From positions 137,097-201,096 of the forward strand of contig CAZVWE010000003.1 in NCBI GenBank assembly GCA_964631345.1: a DNA stretch of 64,000 bases. The letters run 5' to 3'. Of this stretch, positions 27,131 through 35,951 are shown one piece after another. Position 1 is the first letter of the stretch. Each line of letters begins with the position of its first letter. The position numbers were made by a program, and so were the translations under genes. Origin of the DNA: MGBC163016 sp964631345. GTDB taxonomy: Bacteria > Actinomycetota > Coriobacteriia > Coriobacteriales > Eggerthellaceae. The notes under the pieces are model-generated. The model worked only from the letters and a program-made list of their open reading frames with translations, did no database searches and was not told the DNA's origin.

Positions 27131-28388
27131 GTCCTGCTGCTTTTCGCAAGGCATCCACTCTATTTGTTGCTTCCCAGGTAAATTCTGGAAGCTCCCTACC
27201 AAAATGTCCGTATGCAGCAGTTTTTCTGTAAATAGGACGTCTAAGATCAAGTTCGTCGATAATCGCGCCAGGTCTTAAATCAAATGTCTCAGAAATAGCT
27301 TTTTCTATGTCTTTGTTAGGCACATGGTTTGTATCGAATGTCTCAACCATAACACTTACAGGAGTTGCAACACCTATTGCATACGCTAGCTGAACCTCAC
27401 ATTTATCAGCAAGTCCTGAAGCTACAACATTTTTTGCTACCCACCTAGCAGCATATGCACCTGATCTGTCGACCTTAGTGCAGTCTTTTCCAGAAAATGC
27501 ACCGCCACCATGTCTGCCCATACCACCATATGTGTCAACTATAATTTTGCGGCCTGTAAGCCCAGCGTCTCCCATAGGGCCACCTATTACAAAACGACCA
27601 GTTGGATTTACATAAATTTCAACATTGTCATCGAGCTTTACATCTTCGTTTTCAAAAACCGGCTCAATAACATTGTCTATAATCGCTTCGCGAAGTGTTT
27701 TTTGGTCAACATCTTCTGAGTGCTGCGTTGACACAACAATCTTTTCTACAGCAACAGGTTTCCCATCTTCATATCTAACAGAAACCTGAGTTTTTCCATC
27801 AGGTCTCAAAAAGTCTAAGGTACCGTTTTTGCGCACCTCTGTAAGACGCTCAGAAAGCCTATGAGCAAGATATATAGGCATCGGCATAAGAACTGAAGTT
27901 TCATTGCATGCATAGCCAAACATCATGCCCTGATCTCCGGCTCCTATCAGATCATATGGATCTTTATCAGATGTGTTATCTGTTACTTCAAGCGCCTCAT
28001 CTACACCTTGCGCAATATCAGGTGATTGCTCATGAATAGAACTCATTACAGCACAGGTATTTCCGTCAAAGCCATACTTTGCACGGTCATATCCAATTTC
28101 AGTAACTACATCACGCACAATTTGTTGCACATCAACATATGCCTGCGTTCTAATCTCGCCTGTTACAAAGATAGTGCCTGTTGTAGTTAGAGTTTCGCAA
28201 GCGCATCTAACCTGATCAAGCTTTGCAGGTGCTCCGCTTGGAGAAATGTATCCCTGGCTTTCAAGATCAGCTTCCTTTTTGAGGATTGCGTCAAGAATTG
28301 CATCTGAAATTTGATCACATATTTTATCTGGGTGACCCTCGGTTACAGATTCAGATGTAAACAGATACGAACTTGGGGATTCACTCAT
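27123..28388 (-). CDS. metK: S-adenosylmethionine synthetase
   Basis: Makes SAM from methionine and ATP. The 421-aa protein has FTSESVTEGHPDKICDQISD at the N terminus, GAGDQGMMFGYA in the middle, and the P-loop-like GGGAFSGKD. The ATG at 28388 has AAGGAGG at ideal distance; an upstream ATG in frame lies inside the riboswitch. A SAM-clan riboswitch covers the leader, so translation should fall when SAM is abundant. priA follows with overlap. Confidence 0.97.
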   Translation of the reverse strand: MSESPSSYLFTSESVTEGHPDKICDQISDAILDAILKKEADLESQGYISPSGAPAKLDQVRCACETLTTTGTIFVTGEIRTQAYVDVQQIVRDVVTEIGYDRAKYGFDGNTCAVMSSIHEQSPDIAQGVDEALEVTDNTSDKDPYDLIGAGDQGMMFGYACNETSVLMPMPIYLAHRLSERLTEVRKNGTLDFLRPDGKTQVSVRYEDGKPVAVEKIVVSTQHSEDVDQKTLREAIIDNVIEPVFENEDVKLDDNVEIYVNPTGRFVIGGPMGDAGLTGRKIIVDTYGGMGRHGGGAFSGKDCTKVDRSGAYAARWVAKNVVASGLADKCEVQLAYAIGVATPVSVMVETFDTNHVPNKDIEKAISETFDLRPGAIIDELDLRRPIYRKTAAYGHFGRELPEFTWEATNRVDALRKAAGLE

Positions 28389-28399
28389 CAATTCCTCCT

Positions 28400-28492
28400 T
28401 CATCGATGTTGGCGGGACCACCTTGCCGGTATGCGCGACAGGTTGGTGTCGGGATCAAAAAGCCAACCCTCTCCCCCGACTCTTGATAACGG
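28400..28492 (-). promoter_or_regulatory. SAM-clan riboswitch (SAM-I/IV type) in the metK leader
   Basis: On the minus strand the RNA begins TTATCAAGAG, continues with a GGGGGAGAGGGTTGGC segment and CCAACC, and ends with GGTGGTCC followed by GATGA. This follows the SAM-I clan layout of TTATCAAGAG, G-rich P2, GGCAACC-like segment, GGTGC block and closing GATGA. P1 is UUAUC (28485-28489) with GAUGA (28400-28404). Two further C residues (28491-28492) can pair with GG of the AAGGAGG ribosome-binding site (28397-28398). This suggests ribosome-binding-site masking on SAM binding, with no terminator. I cannot tell SAM-I from SAM-IV or the I/IV variant by eye. Confidence 0.8.
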
Positions 28493-28511
28493 ATAATGCA
28501 TACGGGTTGCG

Positions 28512-28517
28512 ATTATA
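28512..28517 (-). promoter_or_regulatory. -10 element of the metK promoter
   Basis: A perfect TATAAT on the minus strand lies about 20 bases upstream of the riboswitch. The matching -35 (TTCTTT at a 17-base spacer) is poor. Its position fits a transcript that starts just before the riboswitch. Confidence 0.5.
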
Positions 28518-28608
28518 GTCTAAAGACAACTCAAAAGAAGAGTTTTTCGGCATACAACAAAATGTAATCCTGACTGGCTCAATGAGACCATTTTGATGTT
28601 GTTGCAGG

Positions 28609-28668
28609 TTTGATGAGCTTGACTACTTTGATTAGCTTGGTGGGTTTGACTGCTTTGATGAGCTTGCT
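28609..28668. repeat. 9-bp periodic imperfect repeat downstream of nfo
   Basis: TTTGATGAG, CTTGACTAC, TTTGATTAG, CTTGGTGGG, TTTGACTGC, TTTGATGAG: a 9-base period between nfo and metK. On the minus strand an open frame of 61 codons (28520-28705) reads this as Q-x-x triads (QAH, QSS, QTH, QAN). The frame lacks a clear ribosome-binding site and overlaps the nfo stop, so I do not call it a gene. Confidence 0.5.
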
Positions 28669-28685
28669 TTAATGCTGCATATAAC

Positions 28686-29525
28686 TTACTTACCTGTATA
28701 CGCAAGCTTAAATTTTTCTACATCATGCTCATATACAACAAGAGTAGAATCGGGCTCTTCGATATAAAACGGAATATCTTGAAGCGAAGGATGATTCATT
28801 ACAGCAGCAAGTGCATCAAATCCTATTTGACCTTTTCCTATACGAGCGTGTCTATTAACCCGACTTCCGAGTTTTTCTTTTGAGTCATTTAGATGTATTG
28901 CCTTTAGCTTATTAAGTCCTATAGCTTGATCAAACTGCGTAAGTACACCATCGAGATCATTGACTATGTCATAACCCGCTGCCCAAATCGCAGCGCAATC
29001 AATACATACTCCCATTTTGTCTTTCAGTTCTATCCCATCAAGCATTTTTGCAATTTGCTCAAACGAATATCCCACTTGATGGCCTTCTCCTGCTTGTGTA
29101 TCAATAAGCACAGTTGTGTTTAGGTCTTTAGAAAGCGTTTTATTGAATGCATCGCTTACATTTTGAATAGCGGTCTCTTCATCAACTTCAGGCGCAGATC
29201 CTGGACGCACCAGATAAAGCTGTCCAGGAATAGATTGAAGCCTAAGTAAATCTTCTGATAACACCATAAGAGTAAAATCACGTCTATCCATATTAGGATT
29301 AGCTGGTTCAACATCATATGGCGCATAAGCGCAGATAACCTCTATGTTGTTTTCTGCAGCAAACTTCTTATATGCATCAATGTCTTTTTCATCTAATGCT
29401 TTCTGTGCGCCTCCACGAGGATTACGTGTGAAGTATTGAAATGTGTTAGCGTTTATAGATAAGGCCTCTTTGGCCATTTCAAGATAGCCACCTTTTGTTG
29501 ATAAATGACATCCAATGGTAAGCAT
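28686..29525 (-). CDS. Endonuclease IV-family protein with substituted metal ligands
   Basis: 279-aa TIM-barrel protein that aligns along its full length with endonuclease IV (Nfo), the AP-site endonuclease. The ATG at 29525 has AAGG 8 bases upstream. Of the nine zinc ligands known in the E. coli enzyme, four are kept (Asp179 as D176, His216 as H211, His231 as H226, Glu261 as E256). Five are changed: His69 to Y67, His109 to R107, Glu145 to D142, His182 to A179, Asp229 to N224. The usual DTCH motif reads DCAA. The three-zinc site of the classical enzyme is therefore unlikely. I give no nfo symbol for that reason. Confidence 0.85.
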   Translation of the reverse strand: MLTIGCHLSTKGGYLEMAKEALSINANTFQYFTRNPRGGAQKALDEKDIDAYKKFAAENNIEVICAYAPYDVEPANPNMDRRDFTLMVLSEDLLRLQSIPGQLYLVRPGSAPEVDEETAIQNVSDAFNKTLSKDLNTTVLIDTQAGEGHQVGYSFEQIAKMLDGIELKDKMGVCIDCAAIWAAGYDIVNDLDGVLTQFDQAIGLNKLKAIHLNDSKEKLGSRVNRHARIGKGQIGFDALAAVMNHPSLQDIPFYIEEPDSTLVVYEHDVEKFKLAYTGK

Positions 29526-29694
29526 ATAAAACACCTTCCACTTAAGAGATCGTTAAAGGAATCGATGTTTTAATTTTTGTATTATTTAAGGCTTATACAG
29601 CGCAGTATTTACAACCGTTACCTTTGAGTTGCTTGCCTTATATATTAAATGTCGGTTTAGTGTCAGATTGAGCGAACTTTCTATACCGAAGCTT

Positions 29695-31110
29695 TTATTT
29701 ATCTCCTAGCATAGACTGAATCTTTCGAAGGTCAGATAAATTCATACCACCTAAAGCAGAAGGCTGTAAGCGACGCTTCTTCTTGCCTTTTTTAGACTTC
29801 CCCTTCTTAGACATTCTCGCATCCATATCAGTCATTGCCTTTTTAACCATACGGCGAGTCTCATTGAAATGCTTCATCAGATTATTTACATCAGTCACAG
29901 AAACACCTGCGCCATTCGCGATACGCTTGCGCCTTCCAGCATTTAAAACCTCAGGCTTTTGGCGTTCTTCTTTTGTCATTGAATTAATAATCACAACCAT
30001 TGATTCAAAGGCGTTTTCATCAACTTGTCCCTGTCCTAGCATCTTGTCTCCACCAGGAAGCGCGCTGACTAGTTTTGAAATACCGCCCATTTTTCTAATT
30101 TGCTTATTCATGGTTATGAAATCATCGAGCGTGATATTTCCGCGAGCCATACGTTCGGCTTCTAAATCTTCCTCTTCTTGTTGCTGTATGCGTACAGCAT
30201 TTTCAATAAGGGAAACCATGTCTCCCATACCGAGGATGCGCTTTGCTAAACGATCTGGATGGAATTCTTCAAGTGAATCTGGCTTTTCACCAGACGAGAT
30301 GAACTTAATCGGCTTTCCTGTGACTTCCCTAATCGAAAGCGCACCGCCACCTCTTGCGTCACCGTCCATCTTGGACATAATTACGCCATCAAAATCGACT
30401 TTATCCGCAAATGCCTGGACAACATTTACAACATCTTGTCCGGTCATAGCATCGACAACCATAAGAATCTGATCAGGACTTGTAGCTTTTTTTATCGCGG
30501 ACGCCTCATCCATCATTGCATCATCAACATGCAATCTACCCGCAGTGTCGATTATTACAACATCCTTTAGGTTATCGATTGCAGACTTAATACCATCTTC
30601 TGCAATTTTCACTGGATCTTTTAAATCCTCGCGAAATACCTTGACTCCAATTTCAGAACCTAGCGTTTCCAACTGATCGGCAGCAGCTGGTCTATAAATA
30701 TCGCAAGCAACAAGCAGTGGAGCATGGCCTTCTTGCTTGAGTCTATAAGCAAGCTTCGCACATGCTGTAGTCTTACCTGAGCCCTGAAGTCCTACAAGCA
30801 TTATTACGTTTGGAATACGACCCGATAGAGTTATTCGTGAATTGGTTGTGCCTAAAAGCTTCGTTAGTTCATCGAGAACTATTTTCACAACATTTTGCGC
30901 AGGGGTTAAAGAATCCATAACCTCAGATGTCAAGCAACGTTCTTTGGTATCAGCTACAAACCTTTTAACCACCTTATAGTTAACATCAGCCTCTAGCAAA
31001 GCTAGTCGAATTTCGCGCATTGCGGCATCTATATCATCTTCACTTAAACGACCCTTAGATTTAAGTTTAGAAAGTATTCCTTGTAATCTCTGAGATAGGT
31101 TATCAAGCAT
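29695..31110 (-). CDS. ffh: Signal recognition particle protein Ffh
   Basis: GTPase that binds signal sequences with 4.5S RNA and targets ribosomes to the membrane. The 471-aa protein has the N domain, the G domain with GLQGSGKTTACAKLA, DTAGRLHVDD and SKMDGDARGG, and the Met-rich M domain. A Lys-rich stretch (KKGKSKKGKKKRR) precedes the C terminus. It starts 5 bases after the ftsY stop, so it is coupled to its receptor. Confidence 0.97.
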   Translation of the reverse strand: MLDNLSQRLQGILSKLKSKGRLSEDDIDAAMREIRLALLEADVNYKVVKRFVADTKERCLTSEVMDSLTPAQNVVKIVLDELTKLLGTTNSRITLSGRIPNVIMLVGLQGSGKTTACAKLAYRLKQEGHAPLLVACDIYRPAAADQLETLGSEIGVKVFREDLKDPVKIAEDGIKSAIDNLKDVVIIDTAGRLHVDDAMMDEASAIKKATSPDQILMVVDAMTGQDVVNVVQAFADKVDFDGVIMSKMDGDARGGGALSIREVTGKPIKFISSGEKPDSLEEFHPDRLAKRILGMGDMVSLIENAVRIQQQEEEDLEAERMARGNITLDDFITMNKQIRKMGGISKLVSALPGGDKMLGQGQVDENAFESMVVIINSMTKEERQKPEVLNAGRRKRIANGAGVSVTDVNNLMKHFNETRRMVKKAMTDMDARMSKKGKSKKGKKKRRLQPSALGGMNLSDLRKIQSMLGDK

Positions 31111-31115
31111 CCGAT

Positions 31116-32348
31116 TTAACCTCTCTTCCAGCGTTGCCAGAAATGTTTCTTCTCGGGTTCTTTTGGCTCTTCGACAATTTCAGGCTCGTCGGGTATTTCA
31201 GGTTCTTCTGTGACTTCAGACTCTTCAGATATTTCAGATCCTTCGAATTCCTCGAGGTCTTCGAACTCTTCTGTCTCTTCGAGCCCTTCTAGCTCTTCAG
31301 GAACTTCAGGATTCTCTGCGTCTTCAAAACTCTCAGGATCGTCAAATACCTCTACAGTCTCAGGCGCTTCTATAACTTCTAATTCTTCGGATTCTTGCAA
31401 CTCATCGGAACTATCTTCGTCGTAATCTCCAATTAGTGCAGCTACAAAATCTTTCGCTTCGAAGTCTCTTAGGTCTTCAATGCTTTCACCAACACCAATT
31501 TTTACAATAGGTAAATCCAGTTCATGAGAAATTGCAAGCGCAATTCCACCCTTAGCCGTACCGTCTAGCTTGGTAATAATCAAAGCGTCCAAGTCGAGTG
31601 CTTTATCAAATTCTCGCGCCTGTTGAAGCCCATTTTGCCCGGTAGTTGCATCTATAACTAAAACTACCTTAACAGGCACATTAGAGCGTTTACGTGTGAC
31701 CTTGACTGATTTTTCAAGTTCTCGCATAAGGTCATCAGATGTGTGAAGCCTACCAGCTGTATCAATTAGAACTAAATCTGCTCCGACATTTTCAGCTCGC
31801 TCTACTGTTTCAAAGCAAACGCTTGCAGGATCGCTTCCTCTATCCCGGGTAACCATCTCAACATCTGCTCTATCAGCCCAAACCTGCAGCTGTTCTATTG
31901 CTGCTGCCCTAAATGTATCAGCCGATCCAAGTAAGACTTTTTTGCCTTTATCGGTTGCCTCCTTGGCGATTTTCCCAACAGTTGTAGTTTTTCCAGTTCC
32001 GTTTATACCGACAAATAAAACTACGCGTCCGTCTTGCTCCGGATCACATTCTGTTGGATAAAAAATATCCTCTTCACCAGAGGCAAATGTAGAAGCGATT
32101 TCATCGCTTAAAAGATCAAGTACAGCATATGCATCGGGAAGAGCTAAACGGGTTGCTTTATCGCGCAAAGCCTCAACTATGTCCATAGCAGCTTTGCCAC
32201 CCACATCGCTAAGTATTAGCGTCTCTTCAAGATCATCCCAAAATCCCTCATCAAGCTCTGGGCCTCTGTCAAGCAGAATATTCATCTGCTCTTTAAATTT
32301 ATCTCTAGATTTAGTTAATCCTTTAGTTATCCGCTCGAAGAATCCCAT
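31116..32348 (-). CDS. ftsY: Signal recognition particle receptor FtsY with C-terminal acidic region
   Basis: SRP receptor GTPase at the membrane. The NG domain starts at residue 1 (MGFFERITKGLTKSRDKF) with Walker A GINGTGKTT (114-122), DTAGRLHTSDD (196-206) and TKLDGTAKGG (259-268). It ends near residue 305. Residues 309-397 are almost wholly acidic (Glu/Asp/Ser/Pro), followed by a basic aromatic end KKHFWQRWKRG. In most FtsY proteins the acidic A region is N-terminal, so the arrangement is reversed here. The ATG has GAGGG upstream. It lies between smc and ffh in one operon. Confidence 0.96.
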   Translation of the reverse strand: MGFFERITKGLTKSRDKFKEQMNILLDRGPELDEGFWDDLEETLILSDVGGKAAMDIVEALRDKATRLALPDAYAVLDLLSDEIASTFASGEEDIFYPTECDPEQDGRVVLFVGINGTGKTTTVGKIAKEATDKGKKVLLGSADTFRAAAIEQLQVWADRADVEMVTRDRGSDPASVCFETVERAENVGADLVLIDTAGRLHTSDDLMRELEKSVKVTRKRSNVPVKVVLVIDATTGQNGLQQAREFDKALDLDALIITKLDGTAKGGIALAISHELDLPIVKIGVGESIEDLRDFEAKDFVAALIGDYDEDSSDELQESEELEVIEAPETVEVFDDPESFEDAENPEVPEELEGLEETEEFEDLEEFEGSEISEESEVTEEPEIPDEPEIVEEPKEPEKKHFWQRWKRG

Positions 32349-32381
32349 TGATCATCCCTCATTCGATTGTCATGCGGACTA

Positions 32382-35300
32382 TTATGCGCTCCTCAATGCT
32401 TCTCCGAGCTTTTGAGAAATCACTTTCGTAACACCATCAGCTTGCATTGAAACACCGAAGAGTACATCTGCGGATTCCATAGTACGCCTTTGATGCGTAA
32501 TCATAAGTAATTGCGTTTCATGTCTCATAGCATCAATAAATGAAACAAGTCTTCTTAGATTGGTATCATCAAGCGCAGCTTCAACCTCATCCAAGATATA
32601 AAATGGAGTTGAACGGGTACGATACAGCGCAAACAATAATGCCAATGCAGTTAGTGATTTTTCACCACCTGACATCAAAGACATTTTCGTAATTCTTTTA
32701 CCTGCAGGCTGCGCATTGACTTCAACACCCGTGTTTTCAATATCATCAGGATTATCTAGCGACAAATGAGCAGATCCTCCAGGGAAAAGTGTTGAGAACG
32801 TCTCTTCGAAGTTTTCATTTACCTTTTCAAAGGTTTTAATGAAATCTTCTTTCATCCTACCTTCAATAATTCTGTCGATTTTTTTAAGAGCAGAAGCAGC
32901 GCCTTCCAAATCCTTAAGTTGTGATTGAAGATAGTCATAGCGCTTCTTGAGCTCGTCATATTCCTCGGCTGCATCTGGATTAATAGTGCCAAGATTTGCG
33001 ATTCTTCGTGTCAATCTAAATACTGTTTCTTCAAGCTCAGTTCTGTTTTCCAAAACAGGCCTATCAAGTGCAACCTCTAAAGTTGCTCCAAGGTCTCCAA
33101 CAATGGACTCAACAGCAGCCTCAACCTGCATCTCAACACGCGTACGCTCAATTCTCATCTCGGATAATTTGGCAGCAATCTCATCGTATTCCAAATGAGA
33201 TAGACGTTCTTTTTCTCTAAGTTCAGCGATTCTTCCATGAACTCCAGAATTAGCAGCGCGAACATCGTCGGCCTTTTGCTGTAAGCGCGTAAGCACAGAT
33301 GAACAAGAAAGTGAAATGCTCTCATAAGAGTCAATCAAAGGTGTAAGTCTTTCAACTGACACTCTTTTGACCTGGAGCAGCTCTTCTAACTCAACCTTTT
33401 TTGCACGAGATTCATCCAATATATCTAAATGACGATCAATGACGCTTTTTGCATATTGGCTTCTCTCAGACATTCTGGCTGCCTCAAGTCTAGCCTCTGC
33501 CAATTCGCCAGAAATAGCTTCAGATTCTGCTTTTAGGGGCGATTCTTTATCGGTAAAAGCATCCAGATCTGTTTTTGCTTTAGCTAAAGACACGCGAAGT
33601 TCTTCTAGCTTTTTCTCAAGAGCACTCATGCTTGGTCGAGCCTCAGCAACAGCAAGCTGCGCCTCTTTTCTGGCTCCTTCAAGTTCTTCTAACTCTCGTG
33701 TTGCTGATTCCAGTTTTTCTTTTGCTTGGTCTGCCTGCAGGCGAGCACTACGCATACTGCCTCGAAGAGCTGCCAACTTTTCACTTGCAGAAAGGCTTTC
33801 AGATTGAGCTCGGCGAAGCGAAGCATCAGCATTTTCAGCCTCATCTTTTGCCTGCTCAACAGATTTTAAAGACTCTTGGAGCAATTCCTTTAACTCTGAA
33901 GCACGTCTTGAGCGTGCAAGAACACCATTTTCTCCAGTGGAGTCGATATGCCCCATCGTAATTTTTCCATTAGGCCAAGCGATAAATCCAGATTTAGTAA
34001 CGAACCTTCTACCGGCCATATCCGATGCGTGCAGCCGAAGTGCTTGTGAAGCATCTTCAACGATTACAACATCCCCCAAAAGAGCTTCGATTGCATCTTT
34101 ATATGCCGCATCACATTCGATGGAATCCATGATGCGAAAGCCATCTTCTGAAGGCTTTGACAAAGCCTCTGCTTTTACCTTATAAGCTGGGCTTAAATCG
34201 GATTCAGCGATAAATGTAACAACACCTTGAATATCGTCGTTTAACAAAACTTGATAGGCTTTTTCACTTAGTGTTGAATCGTCTATAACTAAAGACATGA
34301 CATCTTGTCCTAAAAGCATCTCAACAAGATTTTCGATATCAGGAGACACCTTTATAAGATGTGATAGTTTCTTTGTGTTCCAGCCTTCCTGCTCTGAAAA
34401 CGCCTCAACAGCTGTTTGGGCATCTCCCGAATGTTCGATATCCGTACGCTCAATTTCTGCAAGAGCATCTAATTGTGCAGAAATTGACTGCACAGAAGCA
34501 TTTGCATTATCTAGAGCAAGACGTGCGGCCTCACGAGCATTAGTGCAAGTGGCCAAGAGTTCTCTCGCGGCTTTCTCTTGAATCTCCATTTCATCAAATG
34601 CAGACTCTAAAGCCTCAGCCTCCGCTTCTGCTGCCTTAGCATCCGCTTGTGCCTTAGACAGCTGTAGTTCTAATTCCGATGCATGACCATCAATTACCTT
34701 CATATGTGCAAGGCCACTATTTAGCGATTCTTGAGTTTGTGCTTGCATCTCGCGTACAAGGGTAATCTCTTGTTCAAGATCAGCCACTTTTACCTGCTGA
34801 TCTTCTTTTTCTTTTTGGATATCTAAAAGCTGATTATCCATATCTTTAAGTTTTGTATTTAATATATCAACCCTACTTGTTGCTTCTTCTTCAGCTTTCG
34901 AAGCGGTGTCAGCGGAGCGTCTCGCCTGTTCAAGCTCGCATGTACTCTTCTGTATGGCAGATATAGCCGATTCCGCTTCTACAGTTAGCTCTTCAACACG
35001 ACCCAAAGCTATACGTTTTCGCTCACGAATTAAAGTAATGGTTGATGCTAGGCGTTCTTGAGCCTTCTCAGCAAAACGCTGTTGTTTTGAAACTTCCCCT
35101 GCATCTTCGCTTTCTAATCTGGCCTTTTCCTGAAGCTCTCCTAGCTCTTTTGACATTTCTTCTAGCGCAATATGTTTTGCACTAGCATCTGCTTCCAGCA
35201 AGCCTTCCGATGCTTTAAGTTCATCGTGACGAGCTTGGAGGTTTCTAAGATCATCAACAGCAAGCTCTAACTTAGCATCTGCCATTTCTTTTGCAAGAGT

Positions 35301-35948
35301 TTCGTATGTTTTCGCACGCTTTGCTTTGCGCTCTAAGGGACCGAGTTGACGACCAACTTCGTTTGCAATGTCGCTAACACGTTCAACATGATCAGACATA
35401 CGTTCAAGTTTTCGCGCACTTTTTTGCATACGATCTTTATGCTTAAGCGTGCCTGCTGCCTCTTCAATTAAAGCTCGTCTATCTTCAGGTCTAGATTGCA
35501 ACACAGAATCAAGGGATCCCTGTGAAATAATCGAATGAGTACCTGTTCCAAGGCCAGAATCATGCAAAATTTCAAGCACATCCATACGCCTTGATACAAC
35601 ACCATTGATTAAATATTCGCTCTCACCGCTTCGATACATTCTCCTTGCAATAGACACTTCTTTAAAGTCCACAGGAAGCGTTCCATCGGAGTTATCTAAA
35701 ACAAGTTCAACCTCTGCAACCGATGTTGGTTTTCTTGCAGAAGATCCTGCAAAAATAACATCTTCCATAGCATGCCCTCTAAGATTTCGGGCATTGCGCT
35801 CACCAAGCGTCCATAAAACAGCATCTGAAATATTTGATTTTCCAGACCCATTTGGACCCACAATAGCAGTTATTCCAGGCTCTAAAGTAAGGGTTACTTT
35901 ATCAGCAAAGGATTTAAATCCTTTCATTGACAGAGACTTTAAAAACAT
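32382..35948 (-). CDS. smc: Chromosome segregation protein SMC
   Basis: Condensin ATPase. The 1188-aa protein has Walker A GPNGSGKSN (31-39), two long coiled-coil arms around a hinge near residues 500-650, the ABC signature LMSGGEKSL about 100 residues from the end, and Walker B FYILDEVEAALDD. It follows rnc by 3 bases and precedes ftsY by 33, the usual rnc-smc-ftsY order. The ScpA/ScpB partners are not in the window. Confidence 0.97.
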   Translation of the reverse strand: MFLKSLSMKGFKSFADKVTLTLEPGITAIVGPNGSGKSNISDAVLWTLGERNARNLRGHAMEDVIFAGSSARKPTSVAEVELVLDNSDGTLPVDFKEVSIARRMYRSGESEYLINGVVSRRMDVLEILHDSGLGTGTHSIISQGSLDSVLQSRPEDRRALIEEAAGTLKHKDRMQKSARKLERMSDHVERVSDIANEVGRQLGPLERKAKRAKTYETLAKEMADAKLELAVDDLRNLQARHDELKASEGLLEADASAKHIALEEMSKELGELQEKARLESEDAGEVSKQQRFAEKAQERLASTITLIRERKRIALGRVEELTVEAESAISAIQKSTCELEQARRSADTASKAEEEATSRVDILNTKLKDMDNQLLDIQKEKEDQQVKVADLEQEITLVREMQAQTQESLNSGLAHMKVIDGHASELELQLSKAQADAKAAEAEAEALESAFDEMEIQEKAARELLATCTNAREAARLALDNANASVQSISAQLDALAEIERTDIEHSGDAQTAVEAFSEQEGWNTKKLSHLIKVSPDIENLVEMLLGQDVMSLVIDDSTLSEKAYQVLLNDDIQGVVTFIAESDLSPAYKVKAEALSKPSEDGFRIMDSIECDAAYKDAIEALLGDVVIVEDASQALRLHASDMAGRRFVTKSGFIAWPNGKITMGHIDSTGENGVLARSRRASELKELLQESLKSVEQAKDEAENADASLRRAQSESLSASEKLAALRGSMRSARLQADQAKEKLESATRELEELEGARKEAQLAVAEARPSMSALEKKLEELRVSLAKAKTDLDAFTDKESPLKAESEAISGELAEARLEAARMSERSQYAKSVIDRHLDILDESRAKKVELEELLQVKRVSVERLTPLIDSYESISLSCSSVLTRLQQKADDVRAANSGVHGRIAELREKERLSHLEYDEIAAKLSEMRIERTRVEMQVEAAVESIVGDLGATLEVALDRPVLENRTELEETVFRLTRRIANLGTINPDAAEEYDELKKRYDYLQSQLKDLEGAASALKKIDRIIEGRMKEDFIKTFEKVNENFEETFSTLFPGGSAHLSLDNPDDIENTGVEVNAQPAGKRITKMSLMSGGEKSLTALALLFALYRTRSTPFYILDEVEAALDDTNLRRLVSFIDAMRHETQLLMITHQRRTMESADVLFGVSMQADGVTKVISQKLGEALRSA

Positions 35949-35951
35949 ATG

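Noticed and set aside
28520..28705. 61-codon gene between nfo and metK
   Set aside because: It begins at a TTG without a ribosome-binding site, overlaps the nfo stop and is made mostly of a 9-bp repeat.
31210..31425. Ser-rich plus-strand open frame opposite ftsY
   Set aside because: It is the antisense shadow of the Glu/Asp-rich tail; no start signal and a Ser/Asn composition dictated by GAA/GAG codons.
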